Shown here in pieces: positions 21,448 through 34,695 of a stretch of DNA of 64,000 bases (the first letter of the stretch is position 1; each line of letters starts with the position of its first letter). The notes below the pieces were generated by a model. The model saw nothing but the letters and a program-made list of their open reading frames with translations, was not told the origin of the DNA and did not search any database. The position numbers and the translations under genes were made by a program. This DNA comes from Terebella lapidaria. Lineage: Eukaryota > Annelida > Polychaeta > Terebellida > Terebellidae. The stretch is from assembly GCA_949152475.1 (NCBI GenBank), contig CASCJZ010000001.1, positions 201,001 through 265,000 on the forward strand, in the 5' to 3' direction.

Positions 21448-24400
21448 ATGACACGTGTTGCACCAGTACCATCATGCTATGAAAAGCCTCAGCTTATGAC
21501 ACATTTTGCATGCTTTCGTGTGGTCAAACAGCTCGCATCCACTGGGACACTGACGAGTGACAGAGACAAGTACCCTCTCGAGGCAGATTCCTACTCGTCA
21601 CCCGGAACATGTTTACCACATGCACACCATGAAACCATTCGCCGGCTCATCGGCTGAAAGCAGTTTCTCAACTATATAATAGGAAGGGCCGAGTGTGTGT
21701 GACAGCGTAGTCTCACTCAAGTCTCACTACTCACTAAGACAGCTTGCATCCTCTAGGACGTCGAGGGGTGACAGATACACGTACCCTCTCGAGGAAGAGT
21801 CCCACTCTTGGCCAACTGAACGAAGCTCACCTGGAACAGGTTCCAGGTCACCGACGGTTGCATTTCTTCGGACTCTCTCCACCTGTCGGCTTAGCTCGGG
21901 TCATCAACGGTCACGTAAAAGACCCACAAACTCAGTCTACGTCAAGTAGACGAAAACGATAGCAATAAAACCAACTCTCTTCATGACAGGTTTTGCACCA
22001 CTACCATCATGCTATGAAAAGCCTTAGCTCTGTCACCCGTCAGCTTTCGTGTGGTCAAACAGCTAGCATCCACTGGGACACTGTCAGGTGACAGATACAA
22101 GTACCCTCTCGAGGCAGCATCCTACTCTTCACTTGGACTATGTTCACCACAAGCACAACATGAGACCTTTCGCCGGCTTACCGGCCGATAACATTTTCCT
22201 AAATATGTATAAGGAGTGCCGGGCGTTTGTGACAGCGCAGTCGCAGGCATTCGGCACTTACTCGTTTAGTCAAACAGCTCGCGTCCAGTAGGACGTCGAC
22301 GGGTGACAGATACAAGTACCCTCTCGAGCAAGAGTCCTACTCCTGGCCCACTGAACGAAGCTCACTCGGAACATGTTCCGGGTCACCGACGGTTGCCCTT
22401 CGTCGGGCTCTTTCCCCCCGTCGGCTTAGTTCGGGTCATCAACGGACACGTAAAAGACTCAAGAACTCGGTCTAGGTCAAGTAGACGGAAACCAGAGCGA
22501 TAAAACCAACTCTCTTTATGACACGTCTTGCACTACTACCATCATGTTATGAAAAGCCTAGGCTTATGACACATTTCGCACGCTTTGGTGTGGTCAAACA
22601 GCTCACTTCCACTGGAAAACCGACGGGTGACCGATTCAAGTACTCTTTCGAAGCAGCGTACTACTTTTCACCCGGAACATGTTCACCACAAGCAGACCAT
22701 GAGACCTTTCACCGCCTAACCGGCCGATAACATTTTTCTAACTATCTATGGAAGATGCGGGTTGTTTGTGACAGCACAGTCACAGGCACTCGGCATTTTC
22801 TCTTTTAGTCAAACAGCTCGCGTCTACTAGGACGTCGATGGGTGACAGATACACGTACCCTCTCGAGGAAGAGTCCTATTTCTGGCCCACTGGACGAAGC
22901 TCACCTGGAAGATGTTCGGGGTCACAGACGGTTGCTTTTCGTCGGGCTCTTTCCACCTGTCGGCCTAGCTCGGGTCATCAACGGTCACGTAAAACACCCA
23001 AGAACTCGGAATAGGTCAAGTAGACGGAAACCAATGCGATAAAACCAACTCTTCTTATGACACGTGTTGCACCAGTACCATCATGCTATGAAAAGCCTCA
23101 GCTTATGACACATTTTGCATGCTTTCGTGTTGTCAAACAGCTCGCATCCACTGGGACACTGACGGGTGACAGAGACAAGTACCCTCTCGAGGCAGATTCC
23201 TACTCGTCACCCGGAACATGTTCACCACAAGCACACCATGAGACCATTCGCCGGCTCATCGGCTGAAAGCAGTTTCTCAACTATATAATAGGAAGGGCCG
23301 AGTGTGTGTGACAGCGTAGTCTCACTCAAGTCTCACTAAGACAGCTCGCGTCCTCTAGGACGTCGAGGGGTGACAGATACACGTACCCTCTCGAGGAAGA
23401 GTCCCACTCTTGGCCAACTGAACGAAGCTCACCTGGAACAGGTTCCGGGTCAAGGACGGTTGCATTTCTTCAGACTCTCTCCACCTGTCGGTTTAGCTCG
23501 GGTCATCAACGGTCACGTAAAAGACCCACGAACTCAGTCTACGTCAAGTAGACGAAAACGATAGCAATAAAACCAACTCTCTTCATGACAGGTTTTGCAC
23601 CACTACCATCATGCTATGAAAAGCCTTAGCTCTGTCACCCGTCAGCTTTCGTGTGGTCAAACAGCTAGCATCCACTGGGACACTGTCAGGTGACAGATAC
23701 AAGTACCCTCTCGAGGCAGATTCCTACTCGTCACTTGTAACATGTTCACCACAAGCACAGCATGAGACCATTCGCCGGCTCATCGGCTGAAAGCAGTTTT
23801 TCAACAATATATAGGAGATACTGGGTGTTTCGGACCTCACAATGTGGGAGTTCCGAAGCATTCAGGATTTCCTTTAAGCAGTCAGGAAAATGAAGTCGGC
23901 CGATGAGTGGGCAAATATTCTCATGGCGGGCTTTTGATGTTTTACTTTGGTGGTTGCTCTGTGATGCGACTTGCCACTTTTCCCAGATGAATGCCCCGAG
24001 CTAAGCCAACAGGAGGCGAGAGCCCGACGAAGGGCAACCGTCGGTGACCTGGAACTTGTTCCTAGTGAGCTTCTTTCAGTGAGCAGTCACAGGCACTCGG
24101 CATTTTCTCGTTTAGTCAAACAGCTCTCATCCACTAGGACGTCGGCATGAGACAGACACAAGTACCCTCTCGAGGCAGATTCCTACTCGTCAACCGGAAC
24201 ATGTTCACCACAAGCACACCATGAGACCACTCGCCGGCTCACCCACTGACTCCATTTTTCTAACTATATATAGGAAGGGCCTTTTCAGCCTTTTCCTTTT
24301 TAGTAAAACAGCTCGCGTCCTCTAGGACGTCGAGAGGTGACAGATACAAGTACCCTCTCGAGGAAGAGTCCCACTCTTGGCCAACGGAACGAAGCTCAGC

Positions 24401-25863
24401 TGGATCAGGTTCCGGGTCACCGACGGTTGCATTTCTTCAGACTCTCTCCACCTGTCGGCTTAGCTCGGGTCATCAACGGTCACGTAAAAGACCCACGAAC
24501 TCAGTCTACGTCAAGTAGACGAAAACGAGAGCAATAAAACCAACTCTCTTCATGACAGGTTTTGCACCACTACCGTCATGCTATGAAAAGCCTTAGCTTA
24601 CGACACATTTTGCACGCTTTCGTGTGGTCAAACAGCTCGCGTCCACTTTAACACTGACGGGTGACAGATACAAGTACCCTCTTGAGGCAGCATCCTACTC
24701 TTCACTCGAAACATGTTCACCACAAGCACACCATGAGACCTTTCGCCAACTCACCGGCTGATAACATTTTCTTAAATATGTATAAGGAGTGCCGGGCGTT
24801 TGTGACAGCGCAGTCGCAGGCACTCGGCACTTACTGGTTTAGTCAAACAGCTCGCGTCCAGTAGGACGTCGACGGGTGACAGATACAAGTACCCTCTCGA
24901 GCAAGAGTCCTACTCCTGGCCCACTGAACGAAGCTCACTCGGAACATGTTACGGGTCACCGATGGTTGCCCTTCGTCGGGCTCTTTCCACCCGTCGGCTT
25001 AGTTCGGGTGATCAACGGACACGTAAAAGACTCAAGAACTCGGTCTAGGTCAAGTAGACAGGAACCAGTGACAAAGACAAGTACCCTCTCGAGGCAGGAC
25101 GTCGAGGGGTGACAGATACATGTACCCTCTCGAGGAAGAGTCCCACCCTTGGCCCACTGAACGAAGCTCACCTGGATCAGGTTCCGGGTCACCGACGGTT
25201 GCATTTCTTCAGACTCTCTCCACCTGTCGGCTTAGCTCGGGTCATCAACGGTCACGTAAAAGACCCACGAACACAGTCTACGTCAAGTAGACGAAAACGA
25301 GAGCAATAAAACCAACTCTCGTCAAGACAGGTTTTTGCACCACTACCGTCATGCTATGAAAAGCCTTAGCTTATGACACATTTTGCACGCTTTCGTGTGG
25401 TCAAACAGCTCGCGTCCACTATAACACTGACGGGTGACAGATACAAGTACCCTCTCGAGGCAGCATCCTATTCTTCACTCACAAGATGTTCACCACAAGC
25501 ACACCATGAGACCTTTCGCCGGCTGACCGGCCAATAACATTTTCCTAAATATGTATAAGGAGTGCCGGGGGTTTGTGACAGCGCAGTCGCAGGCACTCGG
25601 CACTTACTCGTTTAGTCAAACAGCTCGCGTCCAGTAGGACGTCGACTGGTGACAGATACAAGTACCCTCTCGAGCAAGAGTCCTACTCTTGGCCCACTGA
25701 ACGAAGCTCACTCGGAACATGTTCCGGGTCACTGACGGTTGCCCTTCGTCGGGCTCTTTCCACCCGTCGGCTTAGTTCGGGTCATCAACGGACACGTAAA
25801 ACACCCAAGAACTCGGAATAGGTCAAGTAGACGGAAACCAATGCGATAAAACCAACTCTTCTT
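21448..25863 (+). repeat. HOR unit U5, 4,416 bp ('a' haplotype)
   Basis: Full unit and the counterpart of U2. It shares cccacaaactcag, ctactcctggccc in L2, and gtgttgtcaaac at about 23128. Confidence 0.96.
23761..23925. repeat. Fold-back palindrome in U5 (centre 23843)
   Basis: Same structure, 'a' haplotype version. Confidence 0.85.
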
Positions 25864-28800
25864 ATGACACGTGTTGCACCAGTACCATCATGCTATGAAA
25901 AGCCTCAGCTTATGACACATTTTGCATGCTTTCGTGTGGTCAAACAGCTCGCATCCACTGGGACACTGACGAGTGACAGAGACAAGTACCCTCTCGAGGC
26001 AGATTCCTACTCGTCACCCGGAACATGTTTACCACACGCACACCATGAAACCATTCGCCGGCTCATCGGCTGAAAGCAGTTTCTCAACTATATAATAGGA
26101 AGGGCCGAGTGTGTGTGACAGCGTAGTCTCACTCAAGTCTCACTACTCACTAAGACAGCTTGCATCCTCTAGGACGTCGAGGGGTGACAGATACACGTAC
26201 CCTCTCGAGGAAGAGTCCCACTCTTGGCCAACTGAACGAAGCTCACCTGGAACAGGTTCCAGGTCACCGACGGTTGCATTTCTTCGGACTCTCTCCACCT
26301 GTCGGCTTAGCTCGGGTCATCAACGGTCACGTAAAAGACCCACGAACTCAGTCTACGTCAAGTAGACGAAAACGATAGCAATAAAACCAACTCTCTTCAT
26401 GACAGGTTTTGCACCACTACCATCATGCTATGAAAAGCCTTAGCTCTGTCACCCGTCAGCTTTCGTGTGGTCAAACAGCTAGCATCCACTGGGACACTGT
26501 CAGGTGACAGATACAAGTACCCTCTCGAGGCAGCATCCTACTCTTCACTTGGACTATGTTCACCACAAGCACAACATGAGACCTTTCGCCGGCTTACCGG
26601 CCGATAACATTTTCCTAAATATGTATAAGGAGTGCCGGGCGTTTGTGACAGCGCAGTCGCAGGCATTCGGCACTTACTCGTTTAGTCAAACAGCTCGCGT
26701 CCAGTAGGACGTCGACGGGTGACAGATACAAGTACCCTCTCGAGCAAGAGTCCTACTCTTGGCCCACTGAACGAAGCTCACTCGGAACATGTTCCGGGTC
26801 ACTGACGGTTGCCCTTCGTCGGGCTCTTTCCACCCGTCGGCTTAGTTCGGGTCATCAACGGACACGTAAAAGACTCAAGAACTCGGTCTAGGTCAAGTAG
26901 ACGGAAACCAGAGCGATAAAACCAACTCTCTTTATGACACGTCTTGCACTACTACCATCATGTTATGAAAAGCCTAGGCTTATGACACATTTCGCACGCT
27001 TTGGTGTGGTCAAACAGCTCACTTCCACTGGAAAACCGACGGGTGACCGATTCAAGTACTCTTTCGAAGCAGCGTACTACTTTTCACCCGGAACATGTTC
27101 ACCACAAGCAGACCATGAGACCTTTCACCGCCTAACCGGCCGATAACATTTTTCTAACTATCTATGGAAGATGCGGGTTGTTTGTGACAGCACAGTCACA
27201 GGCACTCGGCATTTTCTCTTTTAGTCAAACAGCTCGCGTCTACTAGGACGTCGATGGGTGACAGATACACGTACCCTCTCGAGGAAGAGTCCTATTTCTG
27301 GCCCACTGGACGAAGCTCACCTGGAAGATGTTCGGGGTCACAGACGGTTGCTTTTCGTCGGGCTCTTTCCACCTGTCGGCCTAGCTCGGGTCATCAACGG
27401 TCACGTAAAACACCCAAGAACTCGGAATAGGTCAAGTAGACGGAAACCAATGCGATAAAACCAACTCTTCTTATGACACGTGTTGCACCAGTACCATCAT
27501 GCTATGAAAAGCCTCAGCTTATGACACATTTTGCATGCTTTCGTGTTGTCAAACAGCTCGCATCCACTGGGACACTGACGGGTGACAGAGACAAGTACCC
27601 TCTCGAGGCAGATTCCTACTCGTCACCCGGAACATGTTCACCACAAGCACACCATGAGACCATTCGCCGGCTCATCGGCTGAAAGCAGTTTCTCAACTAT
27701 ATAATAGGAAGGGCCGAGTGTGTGTGACAGCGTAGTCTCACTCAAGTCTCACTAAGACAGCTCGCGTCCTCTAGGACGTCGAGGGGTGACAGATACACGT
27801 ACCCTCTCGAGGAAGAGTCCCACTCTTGGCCAACTGAACGAAGCTCACCTGGAACAGGTTCCGGGTCAAGGACGGTTGCATTTCTTCAGACTCTCTCCAC
27901 CTGTCGGTTTAGCTCGGGTCATCAACGGTCACGTAAAAGACCCACGAACTCAGTCTACGTCAAGTAGACGAAAACGATAGCAATAAAACCAACTCTCTTC
28001 ATGACAGGTTTTGCACCACTACCATCATGCTATGAAAAGCCTTAGCTCTGTCACCCGTCAGCTTTCGTGTGGTCAAACAGCTAGCATCCACTGGGACACT
28101 GTCAGGTGACAGATACAAGTACCCTCTCGAGGCAGATTCCTACTCGTCACTTGTAACATGTTCACCACAAGCACAGCATGAGACCATTCGCCGGCTCATC
28201 GGCTGAAAGCAGTTTTTCAACAATATATAGGAGATACTGGGTGTTTCGGACCTCACAATGTGGGAGTTCCGAAGCATTCAGGATTTCCTTTAAGCAGTCA
28301 GGAAAATGAAGTCGGCCGATGAGTGGGCAAATATTCTCATGGCGGGCTTTTGATGTTTTACTTTGGTGGTTGCTCTGTGATGCGACTTGCCACTTTTCCC
28401 AGATGAATGCCCCGAGCTAAGCCAACAGGAGGCGAGAGCCCGACGAAGGGCAACCGTCGGTGACCTGGAACTTGTTCCTAGTGAGCTTCTTTCAGTGAGC
28501 AGTCACAGGCACTCGGCATTTTCTCGTTTAGTCAAACAGCTCTCATCCACTAGGACGTCGGCATGAGACAGACACAAGTACCCTCTCGAGGCAGATTCCT
28601 ACTCGTCAACCGGAACATGTTCACCACAAGCACACCATGAGACCACTCGCCGGCTCACCCACTGACTCCATTTTTCTAACTATATATAGGAAGGGCCTTT
28701 TCAGCCTTTTCCTTTTTAGTAAAACAGCTCGCGTCCTCTAGGACGTCGAGAGGTGACAGATACAAGTACCCTCTCGAGGAAGAGTCCCACTCTTGGCCAA

Positions 28801-30279
28801 CGGAACGAAGCTCAGCTGGATCAGGTTCCGGGTCACCGACGGTTGCATTTCTTCAGACTCTCTCCACCTGTCGGCTTAGCTCGGGTCATCAACGGTCACG
28901 TAAAAGACCCACGAACTCAGTCTACGTCAAGTAGACGAAAACGAGAGCAATAAAACCAACTCTCTTCATGACAGGTTTTGCACCACTACCGTCATGCTAT
29001 GAAAAGCCTTAGCTTACGACACATTTTGCACGCTTTCGTGTGGTCAAACAGCTCGCGTCCACTTTAACACTGACGGGTGACAGATACAAGTACCCTCTTG
29101 AGGCAGCATCCTACTCTTCACTCGAAACATGTTCACCACAAGCACACCATGAGACCTTTCGCCAACTCACCGGCTGATAACATTTTCTTAAATATGTATA
29201 AGGAGTGCCGGGCGTTTGTGACAGCGCAGTCGCAGGCACTCGGCACTTACTGGTTTAGTCAAACAGCTCGCGTCCAGTAGGACGTCGACGGGTGACAGAT
29301 ACAAGTACCCTCTCGAGCAAGAGTCCTACTCCTGGCCCACTGAACGAAGCTCACTCGGAACATGTTACGGGTCACCGATGGTTGCCCTTCGTCGGGCTCT
29401 TTCCACCCGTCGGCTTAGTTCGGGTGATCAACGGACACGTAAAAGACTCAAGAACTCGGTCTAGGTCAAGTAGACAGGAACCAGTGACAAAGACAAGTAC
29501 CCTCTCGAGGCAGGACGTCGAGGGGTGACAGATACATGTACCCTCTCGAGGAAGAGTCCCACCCTTGGCCCACTGAACGAAGCTCACCTGGATCAGGTTC
29601 CGGGTCACCGACGGTTGCATTTCTTCAGACTCTCTCCACCTGTCGGCTTAGCTCGGGTCATCAACGGTCACGTAAAAGACCCACGAACACAGTCTACGTC
29701 AAGTAGACGAAAACGAGAGCAATAAAACCAACTCTCGTCAAGACAGGTTTTTGCACCACTACCGTCATGCTATGAAAAGCCTTAGCTTATGACACATTTT
29801 GCACGCTTTCGTGTGGTCAAACAGCTCGCGTCCACTATAACACTGACGGGTGACAGATACAAGTACCCTCTCGAGGCAGCATCCTATTCTTCACTCACAA
29901 GATGTTCACCACAAGCACACCATGAGACCTTTCGCCGGCTGACCGGCCAATAACATTTTCCTAAATATGTATAAGGAGTGCCGGGGGTTTGTGACAGCGC
30001 AGTCGCAGGCACTCGGCACTTACTCGTTTAGTCAAACAGCTCGCGTCCAGTAGGACGTCGACTGGTGACAGATACAAGTACCCTCTCGAGCAAGAGTCCT
30101 ACTCTTGGCCCACTGAACGAAGCTCACTCGGAACATGTTCCGGGTCACTGACGGTTGCCCTTCGTCGGGCTCTTTCCACCCGTCGGCTTAGTTCGGGTCA
30201 TCAACGGACACGTAAAACACCCAAGAACTCGGAATAGGTCAAGTAGACGGAAACCAATGCGATAAAACCAACTCTTCTT
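25864..30279 (+). repeat. HOR unit U6, 4,416 bp ('a' haplotype, with a conversion-like patch)
   Basis: Full unit that looks mosaic. S1 has the cacacgcacac variant like U3, but the segment before S4 has gtgttgtcaaac like U2 and U5. Its L2 element carries an L8-like patch around 26799-26835 (tcactgacgg and tttccacccg instead of tcaccgacgg and tttccccccg). Confidence 0.95.
28177..28341. repeat. Fold-back palindrome in U6 (centre 28259)
   Basis: Same structure, 'a' haplotype version. Confidence 0.85.
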
Positions 30280-33200
30280 ATGACACGTGTTGCACCAGTA
30301 CCATCATGCTATGAAAAGCCTCAGCTTATGACACATTTTGCATGCTTTCGTGTGGTCAAACAGCTCGCATCCACTGGGACACTGACGAGTGACAGAGACA
30401 AGTACCCTCTCGAGGCAGATTCCTACTCGTCACCCGGAACATGTTTACCACACGCACACCATGAAACCATTCGCCGGCTCATCGGCTGAAAGCAGTTTCT
30501 CAACTATATAATAGGAAGGGCCGAGTGTGTGTGACAGCGTAGTCTCACTCAAGTCTCACTACTCACTAAGACAGCTTGCATCCTCTAGGACGTCGAGGGG
30601 TGACAGATACACGTACCCTCTCGAGGAAGAGTCCCACTCTTGGCCAACTGAACGAAGCTCACCTGGAACAGGTTCCAGGTCACCGACGGTTGCATTTCTT
30701 CGGACTCTCTCCACCTGTCGGCTTAGCTCGGGTCATCAACGGTCACGTAAAAGACCCACGAACTCAGTCTACGTCAAGTAGACGAAAACGATAGCAATAA
30801 AACCAACTCTCTTCATGACAGGTTTTGCACCACTACCATCATGCTATGAAAAGCCTTAGCTCTGTCACCCGTCAGCTTTCGTGTGGTCAAACAGCTAGCA
30901 TCCACTGGGACACTGTCAGGTGACAGATACAAGTACCCTCTCGAGGCAGCATCCTACTCTTCACTTGGACTATGTTCACCACAAGCACAACATGAGACCT
31001 TTCGCCGGCTTACCGGCCGATAACATTTTCCTAAATATGTATAAGGAGTGCCGGGCGTTTGTGACAGCGCAGTCGCAGGCATTCGGCACTTACTCGTTTA
31101 GTCAAACAGCTCGCGTCCAGTAGGACGTCGACGGGTGACAGATACAAGTACCCTCTCGAGCAAGAGTCCTACTCTTGGCCCACTGAACGAAGCTCACTCG
31201 GAACATGTTCCGGGTCACCGACGGTTGCCCTTCGTCGGGCTCTTTCCCCCCGTCGGCTTAGTTCGGGTCATCAACGGACACGTAAAAGACTCAAGAACTC
31301 GGTCTAGGTCAAGTAGACGGAAACCAGAGCGATAAAACCAACTCTCTTTATGACACGTCTTGCACTACTACCATCATGTTATGAAAAGCCTAGGCTTATG
31401 ACACATTTCGCACGCTTTGGTGTGGTCAAACAGCTCACTTCCACTGGAAAACCGACGGGTGACCGATTCAAGTACTCTTTCGAAGCAGCGTACTACTTTT
31501 CACCCGGAACATGTTCACCACAAGCAGACCATGAGACCTTTCACCGCCTAACCGGCCGATAACATTTTTCTAACTATCTATGGAAGATGCGGGTTGTTTG
31601 TGACAGCACAGTCACAGGCACTCGGCATTTTCTCTTTTAGTCAAACAGCTCGCGTCTACTAGGACGTCGATGGGTGACAGATACACGTACCCTCTCGAGG
31701 AAGAGTCCTATTTCTGGCCCACTGGACGAAGCTCACCTGGAAGATGTTCGGGGTCACAGACGGTTGCTTTTCGTCGGGCTCTTTCCACCTGTCGGCCTAG
31801 CTCGGGTCATCAACGGTCACGTAAAACACCCAAGAACTCGGAATAGGTCAAGTAGACGGAAACCAATGCGATAAAACCAACTCTTCTTATGACACGTGTT
31901 GCACCAGTACCATCATGCTATGAAAAGCCTCAGCTTATGACACATTTTGCATGCTTTCGTGTGGTCAAACAGCTCGCATCCACTGGGACACTGACGGGTG
32001 ACAGAGACAAGTACCCTCTCGAGGCAGATTCCTACTCGTCACCCGGAACATGTTCACCACAAGCACACCATGAGACCATTCGCCGGCTCATCGGCTGAAA
32101 GCAGTTTCTCAACTATATAATAGGAAGGGCCGAGTGTGTGTGACAGCGTAGTCTCACTCAAGTCTCACTAAGACAGCTCGCGTCCTCTAGGACGTCGAGG
32201 GGTGACAGATACACGTACCCTCTCGAGGAAGAGTCCCACTCTTGGCCAACTGAACGAAGCTCACCTGGAACAGGTTCCGGGTCAAGGACGGTTGTATTTC
32301 TTCAGACTCTCTCCACCTGTCGGTTTAGCTCGGGTCATCAACGGTCACGTAAAAGACCCACGAACTCAGTCTACGTCAAGTAGACGAAAACGATAGCAAT
32401 AAAACCAACTCTCTTCATGACAGGTTTTGCACCACTACCATCATGCTATGAAAAGCCTTAGCTCTGTCACCCGTCAGCTTTCGTGTGGTCAAACAGCTAG
32501 CATCCACTGGGACACTGTCAGGTGACAGATACAAGTACCCTCTCGAGGCAGATTCCTACTCGTCACTTGTAACATGTTCACCACAAGCACAGCATGAGAC
32601 CATTCGCCGGCTCATCGGCTGAAAGCAGTTTTTCAACAATATATAGGAGATACTGGGTGTTTCGGACCTCACAATGTGGGAGTTCCGAAGCATTCAGGAT
32701 TTCCTTTAAGCAGTCAGGAAAATGAAGTCGGCCGATGAGTGGGCAAATATTCTCATGGCGGGCTTTTGATGTTTTACTTTGGTGGTTGCTCTGTGATGCG
32801 ACTTGCCACTTTTCCCAGATGAATGCCCCGAGCTAAGCCAACAGGAGGCGAGAGCCCGACGAAGGGCAACCGTCGGTGACCTGGAACTTGTTCCTAGTGA
32901 GCTTCTTTCAGTGAGCAGTCACAGGCACTCGGCATTTTCTCGTTTAGTCAAACAGCTCTCATCCACTAGGACGTCGGCATGAGACAGACACAAGTACCCT
33001 CTCGAGGCAGATTCCTACTCGTCAACCGGAACATGTTCACCACAAGCACACCATGAGACCACTCGCCGGCTCACCCACTGACTCCATTTTTCTAACTATA
33101 TATAGGAAGGGCCTTTTCAGCCTTTTCCTTTTTAGTAAAACAGCTCGCGTCCTCTAGGACGTCGAGAGGTGACAGATACAAGTACCCTCTCGAGGAAGAG

Positions 33201-34695
33201 TCCCACTCTTGGCCAACGGAACGAAGCTCAGCTGGATCAGGTTCCGGGTCACCGACGGTTGCATTTCTTCAGACTCTCTCCACCTGTCGGCTTAGCTCGG
33301 GTCATCAACGGTCACGTAAAAGACCCACGAACTCAGTCTACGTCAAGTAGACGAAAACGAGAGCAATAAAACCAACTCTCTTCATGACAGGTTTTGCACC
33401 ACTACCGTCATGCTATGAAAAGCCTTAGCTTACGACACATTTTGCACGCTTTCGTGTGGTCAAACAGCTCGCGTCCACTTTAACACTGACGGGTGACAGA
33501 TACAAGTACCCTCTTGAGGCAGCATCCTACTCTTCACTCGAAACATGTTCACCACAAGCACACCATGAGACCTTTCGCCAACTCACCGGCTGATAACATT
33601 TTCTTAAATATGTATAAGGAGTGCCGGGCGTTTGTGACAGCGCAGTCGCAGGCACTCGGCACTTACTGGTTTAGTCAAACAGCTCGCGTCCAGTAGGACG
33701 TCGACGGGTGACAGATACAAGTACCCTCTCGAGCAAGAGTCCTACTCCTGGCCCACTGAACGAAGCTCACTCGGAACATGTTACGGGTCACCGATGGTTG
33801 CCCTTCGTCGGGCTCTTTCCACCCGTCGGCTTAGTTCGGGTGATCAACGGACACGTAAAAGACTCAAGAACTCGGTCTAGGTCAAGTAGACAGGAACCAG
33901 TGACAAAGACAAGTACCCTCTCGAGGCAGGACGTCGAGGGGTGACAGATACATGTACCCTCTCGAGGAAGAGTCCCACCCTTGGCCCACTGAACGAAGCT
34001 CACCTGGATCAGGTTCCGGGTCACCGACGGTTGCATTTCTTCAGACTCTCTCCACCTGTCGGCTTAGCTCGGGTCATCAACGGTCACGTAAAAGACCCAC
34101 GAACACAGTCTACGTCAAGTAGACGAAAACGAGAGCAATAAAACCAACTCTCGTCAAGACAGGTTTTTGCACCACTACCGTCATGCTATGAAAAGCCTTA
34201 GCTTATGACACATTTTGCACGCTTTCGTGTGGTCAAACAGCTCGCGTCCACTATAACACTGACGGGTGACAGATACAAGTACCCTCTCGAGGCAGCATCC
34301 TATTCTTCACTCACAAGATGTTCACCACAAGCACACCATGAGACCTTTCGCCGGCTGACCGGCCAATAACATTTTCCTAAATATGTATAAGGAGTGCCGG
34401 GGGTTTGTGACAGCGCAGTCGCAGGCACTCGGCACTTACTCGTTTAGTCAAACAGCTCGCGTCCAGTAGGACGTCGACTGGTGACAGATACAAGTACCCT
34501 CTCGAGCAAGAGTCCTACTCTTGGCCCACTGAACGAAGCTCACTCGGAACATGTTCCGGGTCACTGACGGTTGCCCTTCGTCGGGCTCTTTCCACCCGTC
34601 GGCTTAGTTCGGGTCATCAACGGACACGTAAAACACCCAAGAACTCGGAATAGGTCAAGTAGACGGAAACCAATGCGATAAAACCAACTCTTCTT
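30280..34695 (+). repeat. HOR unit U7, 4,416 bp ('a' haplotype)
   Basis: Full unit resembling U3 (gtgtggtcaaac before S4, cacacgcacac in S1). A private substitution gives ggttgtatttc in L4 near 32292. It breaks the strict three-unit rhythm, being a third consecutive 'a' unit. Confidence 0.95.
32593..32757. repeat. Fold-back palindrome in U7 (centre 32675)
   Basis: Same structure, 'a' haplotype version. Confidence 0.85.

Larger units (their letters stand above)
17032..30279. repeat. Trimeric super-HOR copy 2 (U4-U6), 13,248 bp
   Basis: Counterpart of 3784-17031 at an offset of exactly three HOR lengths. U7 then U8 follow, so a third copy is not intact. Confidence 0.75.
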
